The notes under the pieces were generated by a model that had not been told where the DNA came from, did not search any database, and was given only the letters and a program-made list of their open reading frames with translations. 64,000 nt of DNA, from positions 17,926,337 through 17,990,336 of the forward strand of contig AP026538.1 in the NCBI GenBank assembly GCA_026075535.2, given 5' to 3'. Made by a program: the position numbers and the translations under genes. Shown piece by piece: positions 57,601 through 64,000 of this stretch. Numbering within the stretch: the stretch's first letter is position 1; each line of letters begins with the position of its first letter. The DNA comes from Tricholoma matsutake. Its lineage: Eukaryota > Basidiomycota > Agaricomycetes > Agaricales > Tricholomataceae.

Positions 57601-58064
57601 GAAATGAGGCAAACTGCTGTGTTTGGGATGTAAAGAACATTATGAGAGGAAGTCAGAACAATTGGGTGATATGTGAACTGTGGCACCTGTATTGGCAATG
57701 AAGAGGAAATCCATGAGGGATAATTGACTATGGTTCAATTGACTCAGTGGTTTGACAGTGAATGCACCATCTGTGGCTGTGGTGTGATATTTGTTCCAGT
57801 CAATGGAAGTGACTGGCTCCTCCTCAACTACTAGCCAGCCCTCATATGTCGACAGCTTTTTTCAAGCTGAAGATGATTCCAAAACAATTGGAATGTTTCC
57901 ACAAGTGGTTTCAGCAAACAGAAATGCCTACCATAGGTGGTCAGGTACTCAGCCACCCTAGGTACCCAGTCAACCTCAAATTGTGAATCCAGCACATCCC
58001 CTGCCTTCAGCTGCAGTGGGCCATGATGGGCTATATGTCCACCTATGATATGGCAGCTACAGTT
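57601..58064. other. No recognisable gene
   Basis: Sequence between two Copia pieces; no conserved frame. Confidence 0.4.
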
Positions 58065-58418
58065 TGTAGAAAGTGATCCTAGTACAAATAAGATTGTCTC
58101 AGTCTCTGTACAAGTGACTGTGTTCATGTATACTGTACCTAGTACAAATAAGATCATCTAACAGGTACAGTAAGTATAGGCATATAAGTAAGTGGTATAA
58201 ACTGTGCTCACCTCAGTCTCTGTACAAGTGACTGAGGTGGTAACTAAAGTATGTACTGTATATATATATGTATTGTGTATAACAAAGAGAATTAAAGGGG
58301 GCTCAGTAATGGACTGTAGACATGCATCAAAGGGAAAGGCTAAATATAGTGCACACATCAAAATGATACTCACAGTGTATTCTTAGCAAGGTGACCACAG
58401 GTGTGTGCATTCTCAACA
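58065..58418 (-). repeat. 3' LTR of Copia-2
   Basis: Plus-strand ends TGTAGAAAGTGATCC and TTCTCAACA correspond to the LTR at 60425-60843. Both hold a CTCAGTC..TGTACAAGTGACTGAGG-type inverted motif and CATGCATCAAAGGGAAA. Confidence 0.75.
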
Positions 58419-58459
58419 CTCCTCTTCACTGTGAAGACTCCTCCTTGCATAGAATCACA

Positions 58460-59122
58460 TTAATGAAGGCCAAGGTAGTTGCAGAGATGTACAAATTGTT
58501 TGGTGTCCAACACTTTGGTGAACATGTCGGCAACATTATTGCGGGTGTTCACATAGGCAATATTTAAGTCACCAAACTGGACATGCTCATGCAGGAAATG
58601 ATATTTGATGTCGATGTGCTTGATGTGGGAGTGGAGTAAGGGGTCCTCCAATAGGGTGTCAGTGGCATTGTTATCACAAGAGATAATTGTAGGCATATTT
58701 GGTTGGTAACCAATAGCATTAAGTAGAGTGCATAGCCAAATGCACTCTTTTGCAGCTTCAAATGCTGCAATGTATTCTGCCTCACACGTGGATGCTGCAA
58801 CAACTCTCTGCTTATGAGCAGCCCAAGAGACTGCACCAGACCCAAGGGAGCAAATGTAACCACCAACACTTTGATGCATATCAAGACAGTTAGCCCAGTC
58901 TGAGTCAGTAAATGCATGTAAGGTGATGGGAAGGTGGCCACCCAGGTGAAGTTTGAGATCCCTGGTGCCTTTAAGATAGTGTACCAGTCTGATAGCAGCA
59001 TCCCAGTGTTTGGACAAATATGAATCTAGGTACTGTGAGAGCTGTTGGACTGCATAAGAAATATCCAGATGGGTAGAAATCACCACTGGTGCCCTCATTG
59101 CTTGAGGCCCCCAACTTCCCAC
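58460..59122 (-). pseudogene. Copia-2 RNase H end (truncated)
   Basis: ISYAVQQLSQYLDSY, FTDSDWANCLDMHQSVGGYI, CEAEYIAAFEAAKECIW, DNNATDTLLEDPLLHSHIKH and NNVADMFTKVLDTKQF are the C-terminal RT/RNase H blocks of Ty1/Copia, ending at 58460 just before the 3' LTR. The open frame is uninterrupted for 220 codons but begins mid-domain at about 59100, so the rest of pol is absent. Confidence 0.88.
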
Positions 59123-59134
59123 TAAAAAACCCTA

Positions 59135-59270
59135 CATGCTCACCTTACACTCTGCCACTGCTGACCATGCCTTCACTGTCCATGGCTCCCCAAACCTTGA
59201 ATCCTGGCATTGTCATCTCAGTCATGCCAACTACCAGTCCTTAACAGCTTCCAATTCTCCAACAAGTAAG
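59135..59270 (+). pseudogene. Copia GAG-pre-integrase fragment
   Basis: Reads HAFTVHGSPNLESWHCHLSH and ANYQSL, parallel to the region upstream of integrase in Copia-1 (about 63890-63830, minus). Orientation is opposite to Copia-2, so this part of the locus is rearranged. Confidence 0.6.
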
Positions 59271-59464
59271 TGCTAAATTGTTTCTGTAAATATAATTGAT
59301 AAATATAGTACAGATATCAACTTTTCTGCCCCACTTATTATAAAGTTATAAAGATGGTCTGCCTTCTTGTCATCTGGCTCCATAGTAGAGCTGGTGTGAG
59401 TTGTGCTGTAACCAACAAAGTTCTATGAGCCATTCAGGTTATCATCTCCACAACTCTTTATCTT
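59271..59464. other. No recognisable gene
   Basis: Short spacer; nothing supported. Confidence 0.4.
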
Positions 59465-60424
59465 GTGGGCATTGCTTTGATGTCATCAGGATTTGCTGTC
59501 AAACTCTCTGATGTCAAACTTCCTCATGATGTTCATACAGCCTATCAGCTTCACTGCATTGAACCAGAGATCATCTGGCCAGCATGCTGTCCCCAGTGCT
59601 TTTCCCTCTTCCCTCATCCAATTCCTTGGAAATGTCAGTGGAAGGAATCTCCAAGATCACATGCCTGCAATACAAATCTCTGGAAAACTCAGAATACATG
59701 GAATGGCCCAAAATGGGTTCCACATCAGCTATACAGTACAGTCATTTGATTCTTGGCTTCATTTTTTTTTGTCTTGCCAGATCATAGAAGACTCCCTTCA
59801 CAAGACTTACATATCCAAGGTAGCCCTGCTTGGAGATTTATGTTGATTGGTACAACCCTCACACAAACAAGATTTCTGGTAAGTTGCTAGAAAGAAATTA
59901 TACACTAATACAGCTAATAATATTACATATAGGTAAAAAGGTATCTTGTGGTGCAATTTTGCTTTATTGCTGGAATTTACCTTTCAATCTGTGCTATCAA
60001 CCTGAGAATCTCACACCTCCACCTCATCTTCCTGACCCAACAGCTATCTTTCATCTTCTTGATCCTGTTATTACTTCTGCTACCAAGTATGGTGTTGCAC
60101 CAGGTCAAGATGTGTCAACATCCAGACATCCCAATGGTATTCCCATGCAAGCAAAAATCACACCTGTCATTGCTGATCTGGAGGGAAGTTGGAAGGTTAG
60201 TGGCTTTTTAGCACAGGGTGCCATAATGTTTTGTTCCTTCTGCCTCTGTACCAAATATCAGCTGGAAGACCTTAATATGCAATCTTGGGAACTACATAAT
60301 GGTGCCCAGGTGCAAGCACAAGCAGAGGCATGGCTTAACCAGACAACAATAGCTGGCCAAAATGCTCTAGCAATGTCAAATGGTGTATGATGGACTCCAC
60401 TGCATTGTCTGCCATACTGGGACC
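59465..60424 (+). pseudogene. Plavaka/Tnp2-like (CACTA-type) transposase fragment
   Basis: In order: CPQCFSLFPHPIPWKCQW and NGPKWVPHQLYS (59585-59740), then SFDSWLHFFLSCQIIEDSL, then from 59830 EIYVDWYNPHTNKISG with an intron at about 59880-59931 (GTAAGT..ATAG), KKVSCGAILLYCWNLP, DVSTSRHPNGIPMQAKITPV, IADLEGSWKVSGF and FCSFCLCTKYQLEDL. After GV a TGA (60388-60390) replaces an Arg, and WTPLHCLPYWDP continues to the junction with the Copia-1 LTR at 60425. This is the central part of a basidiomycete Plavaka-like transposase, interrupted by Copia-1. Confidence 0.75.
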
Positions 60425-60843
60425 TGTAGAAAATCAATCCTAGAATATACGAGGATAAACTCAGTCCTTGTATAAGTGACTATAATACACGAGACTGTAC
60501 CTAGAATATATGAGGATAAACTAATGTACAGTAAGTATCATTCTACAAATACCATGTAGGCAATGCTCACCTCAGTCCTTGTATAAGTGACTGAGGTGAT
60601 CATGTATCTATCTACCTATATATATATATGTTCAGTCTAATAAAGGGGGAGATGAGAGAAAAGGTATCTTTGATGCATTTGTGTGAATGCATCAAAGGGA
60701 AGTGCTAATAATAGCACATGCATCACAGAAGCTGATCTCAGCCGATCACATACCACATTTGTCGTGTGCATCAAAGGGATATGCCAAGAATAGAACATGC
60801 ATCAAATGTGTCAGTTCATATGATCACGGTGTGAATCTCAACA
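60425..60843 (-). repeat. 3' LTR of Copia-1
   Basis: 419 bp, plus-strand ends TGTAGAAAATCAATCC and GAATCTCAACA. On the minus strand a purine-rich GAGGAGGAG tract (about 60844-60875) precedes it. It contains an AT microsatellite near 60625. Confidence 0.85.
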
Positions 60844-60884
60844 CTCCTCCTCACCATGATCACTCCTCCTCGCATGGAATCGCA

Positions 60885-63800
60885 CTAGAATAGGCCTAAG
60901 AATGAGTGCAAATGCATGAATTGTTTTACATCTAGCGCTTTGGTGAATAAATCTGCAATGTTATCCTTGGTATTGATATATTTGAGCTGTAAAGTGCTGG
61001 ATTGGACTTGTTTGCAAAGGAAATGATACTTGATATTGATGTGTTTAACCCTTGAGTGGAGCAAAGGATCTTCAGATAGGGTTTTTGTAGCTGTATTATC
61101 ACAAAGAATTGTTGTTGGGGAGGATTGTGGGTAACCTATGGCACTGAGCAACATGCGTATCCAGATACATTCCTTCATGGCCTCGAATGTGTCTACATAC
61201 TCCGCTTCACAGGAGGATGTTGCAATGACTTTCTGTTTCCTGGCAGTCCAAGAGAGAGCTCCAGAACCAAGGTTACAAAGATACCCTCCAATGCTTCGAC
61301 ACGTATCAAGGCAATTGGCCCAATCAGAGTCACTGAACGCATGGAGGGAAATAGGTTTTTCCCCGCCTAGGCATAGTCTGAGATCCCAAGTCCCCTTCAA
61401 GTATCGAATCAACCATGTCGCCGCACTCCAGTGTTCGAAGGAATAACTATTGAGGTATTGAGATAGTTGTTGTACAGCATATGCAATATCAGGGCATGTG
61501 GAAATGGCCAGGTAAAGAAGGCAGCCAACAAGGGAGCGATAAGGTAGTCTCTTGAGGTGTGATAAACTATCTGCAGACATGTCATGTTGATTTGCCCGAC
61601 ATAATTTAAGACCAGGTTCAAGTGGGGCAGAAACTGGGGTAGCATCCTGTTGGCCAAACTGGCTGATGATTTTATTAATGAGGGCAGTTTGTGAAAGTAC
61701 AACTGTGCATAGATGTCGATCCCAGGTAACTGCAATATCAACAATAAAGTGGGCTGTGCCCAGCTCTGAGATTGTCCACACTTTGCGCATTTGGTTCTTG
61801 AAACACTCATTTTCATCCTTGGTGTCAGCAATAGATAGGTAGTCATCAACATGTACTGCAGCACTAACAATGCCTGTGGCTGACTTCCTGTAATAAATGC
61901 AGGACTCACAGGTGAGGTGTGTAAAACCCCAGCTGATCATTTGGGTGTTGAGGGTTTGATTCCATATCCGGCCACTCTGCTTCATGCCATATAATCCTCA
62001 CTGAAGCTGCCATACCCAGTCTTCATGACCTGGTTCCTTGAACACTTCAGGCTGTTGCATGTACTGGACTTCATCATCAGGGAGGACCCCACACAGGAAA
62101 GCAGTTTTGACATCGATCTGTTGGGCATCCCAACCCAGAGACATGGCTATGTGAAGTAAGATTCACCAAGATTCCATGTGCACAGTAGGTGAGGTTGTCT
62201 TAGTATAGTCCCTACCATAAATTTGTTCAAAACCCTGAAAGACAAGTTGGACTTTCCATCTCACGGCATGGCCATTTTCATCACACTTGATATGGAAAAC
62301 TGGTCGGCCCTTATGAATCTGTTTACCTTGAGGTATGTCACCCCTGGTGATGAGTTTATAAACCCCCATATCCTTAAGAGATTTCAATTCATCCAGATAT
62401 CCTATCTGCCACCATTCTGCATCCCCTGAATTCTTTGCCTCCTCCCAAGTTTCTGGTTCATCCTCAAACTGGAGCGATTCCAGATCAAAATCCACCATTT
62501 CCAAAATTAGGGCCTGGAGTTGATGTGCCTGATCGCCCAAATGAAGATCGTTGAATGATTGACCTAGCTCATCAATGACATCATGATCATGATCAACGAT
62601 TGGATCAGGAACATGATCAGGATTCTGTGATCAGGCGGCAACAGTGGCAGCTCTGTGCTCACAGCGGGCCTCCCTGACCTGGGTAGCGCTGATTTGGTAT
62701 TCCTGGACAGCTGTCGCAGTCCTAGTGTTGGTTGGTCCACCATTTGGGTGTCGCTCTGTGGGAATAGGTACACAGGATGAGTGATGTGGGATGGGATTTG
62801 GAGTGGGTAAATCTTGTTCCTCCCCAACATCGCTGTTCAGTTTGGTGGTATTCAATGAATGAAAAGATCTGTTGACATCATCATTGCTTGTGGGCAAAAT
62901 GGTGAAGGTGGGTCCATCTGGGGTAGGTGTCTTAACAACATCATCTGATGTTAATGGTTGGGGGGGTGCATGTCCATTGTGGTTCTTGAGAAAGCAGATG
63001 TGATAAGAGCTGTGAACTTTTCTCGTAGTTCGATTATAGCATTGGTAGGATTTAGAATTTAGGTCATATCCAATAAGTATGCACTCAATAGATTGCTCAA
63101 AAATTTTTGGGTTATTTTTCTTTGGAATGAGGACAAAGGCATGGCAGCCAATTTCCCATAGGTATGAATAATCAGGCTTATGCTCATGCCAGAGTTCCCA
63201 AGGTGTGCAACCTTGAAGTGACCTCATGGTGGTTTTGGCATGTAAGTGAGAGGACGTTAGGTAGAATTCGTCCCAAAGGTAAGCTGGTAGGCCTGAGTAA
63301 ATTTGCATCGTGCAGGCTTTAGCCATAAGCGTACGATGCATGCGTTCAACATGCCTGATATGGGCTGAGGTATGTGGGGTGGTAAATTGCTGTCCTGGCC
63401 CCCTTGTTTTGAGCCAAGCTTCCATCTTGTGAGATTTCAATTCTCCATTGTCTGTGATGTAAATCCCAACTTTAAGTCCTGTTTCATTTTCTCACACTAG
63501 TTCCCAAGCTTTTAGTTCTGGAAATGAGTCATCTTTGTTACGAAGTGGTATTGACCATGGAAAGGATGTATAATCGTCGACAATGTCCATAACATAAGAG
63601 TTTCTGGTATGAGATGTAATTGCATGTGGACCTGATAAATCTACCCAGACTTTTTCTAACTTCCATGTTGCCTTATTCCCAATCCCTTCCTCATGCTTCT
63701 TCAGAATGGGCATCTTTGTCTGTTTGCCCAGAACGCATGATTCACATTTGGGCGGTTTAGAAGCAGAGGTGATAGGCGCACCTGTGAGTGTACCCTTCTT

Positions 63801-64000
63801 GGCCATATCCCAAAGGGATTGATAATTTGCATGGTCAAGTCAATGGTGCCAGGTCTCAAGGTCAGGGGATTTGTGGACAGTCAAAGCATGGTCGGCGGTG
63901 GTGGAGTAAAGGTGAACTGAGTACAATCTCTTGTTGGCAAGTAATGTTCCATGAGCAATAGTAGCTCCAGTAGATTTATCTATGATCCAGCATGATGAGC
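60885..64000 (-). pseudogene. Copia-1 pol: integrase, RT, RNase H
   Basis: From the window edge: a GAG-pre-integrase region (SPDLETWHH, a TGA, LDHANYQSL), CESCVLGKQTKMP zinc-finger part, VWVDLSGPHAI, then ITDNGELKSHKMEAW and HIRHVERMHRTLMAKAC (integrase Asp, Asp, Glu all present), WEIGCHAFVLIPK, RT with ALILEMVDFDLES linker, YLDELKSLKDMGVYKL and HIKCDENGHAVRWKVQLVFQ. The active site VHVDDYLSIAD is intact. RNase H has FSDSDWANCLDTCRSIGGYL and CEAEYVDTFEAMKECIW, ending at 60885. Stops near 62163, 62002, 62629 and 63840 are mostly TGA in Arg contexts. It is the least damaged Copia copy here. Confidence 0.88.

Larger units (their letters stand above)
60425..64000 (-). mobile_element. Copia-1 LTR retrotransposon (minus, 5' end beyond window)
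   Basis: 3' LTR at 60425-60843, then pol on the minus strand up to the window edge. It interrupts the Plavaka-like gene after WDP. The 5' LTR and target duplication must lie right of 64000. Confidence 0.88.

Overview
The window looks like a transposon-rich chromosome segment of an Agaricomycete (mushroom-forming basidiomycete). Signs are short introns (about 50-76 bp, GT..AG), an HNH-endonuclease gene family typical of Agaricomycetes, and mobile elements characteristic of that class: KDZ, Plavaka/Tnp2-like, Tf1/sushi-like chromoviruses, Copia, LINEs and a Helitron/PIF1-type helicase. No bacterial features, rRNA or CRISPR are present. The species cannot be named from the sequence.

Layout. 1-339: LTR fragment. 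438-11659: a KDZ DNA transposon with terminal inverted repeats and subterminal 42-bp tandem arrays. It carries a KDZ transposase (1399-5211, minus), a TET/JBP-like dioxygenase (about 6000-7452, minus) and a third cargo gene of unknown function (8983-11024, plus); all are degenerate. 11660-15657: gene remnants, including an exon of an HNH-family gene. 15658-24569: a minus-strand Gypsy element with 583-bp LTRs, inserted in a helicase gene whose body resumes at 24570-28626. It carries an antisense accessory ORF and is itself hit by a non-autonomous LTR element (20477-22145) with a perfect 5-bp target duplication. 28900-34100: a CpG-rich island with the one clearly intact host-type gene, a five-segment (four-exon) HNH protein gene (29438-30841, minus, 399 aa), plus a CpG-rich copy of a dispersed repeat (here called R1). 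34449-35060: remnant of a multi-exon membrane-protein gene. 36368-39533: LINE-1. 40531-46560: a plus-strand chromovirus with chromodomain. 46561-49640: R1 repeats and three tRNA-derived SINEs. 51335-56335: a region bounded by inverted repeats and holding a second LINE and a 324-codon acidic ORF. 56345-56833: a foldback element. 57000-64000: Copia fragments, a Plavaka-like transposase fragment and a minus-strand Copia element that runs off the window.

The unifying signal is CpG decay. In the plus-strand chromovirus every in-frame stop I could place in a conserved context is TGA where the family has Arg (CGA). In other elements the catalytic Asp codons of protease and reverse transcriptase have become Asn through CG-to-CA changes. 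The host HNH gene and the R1 copy next to it keep many CpGs. This fits CpG methylation of transposons followed by deamination. It is notable because one of the decayed elements encodes an enzyme of the family that oxidises 5-methylcytosine.
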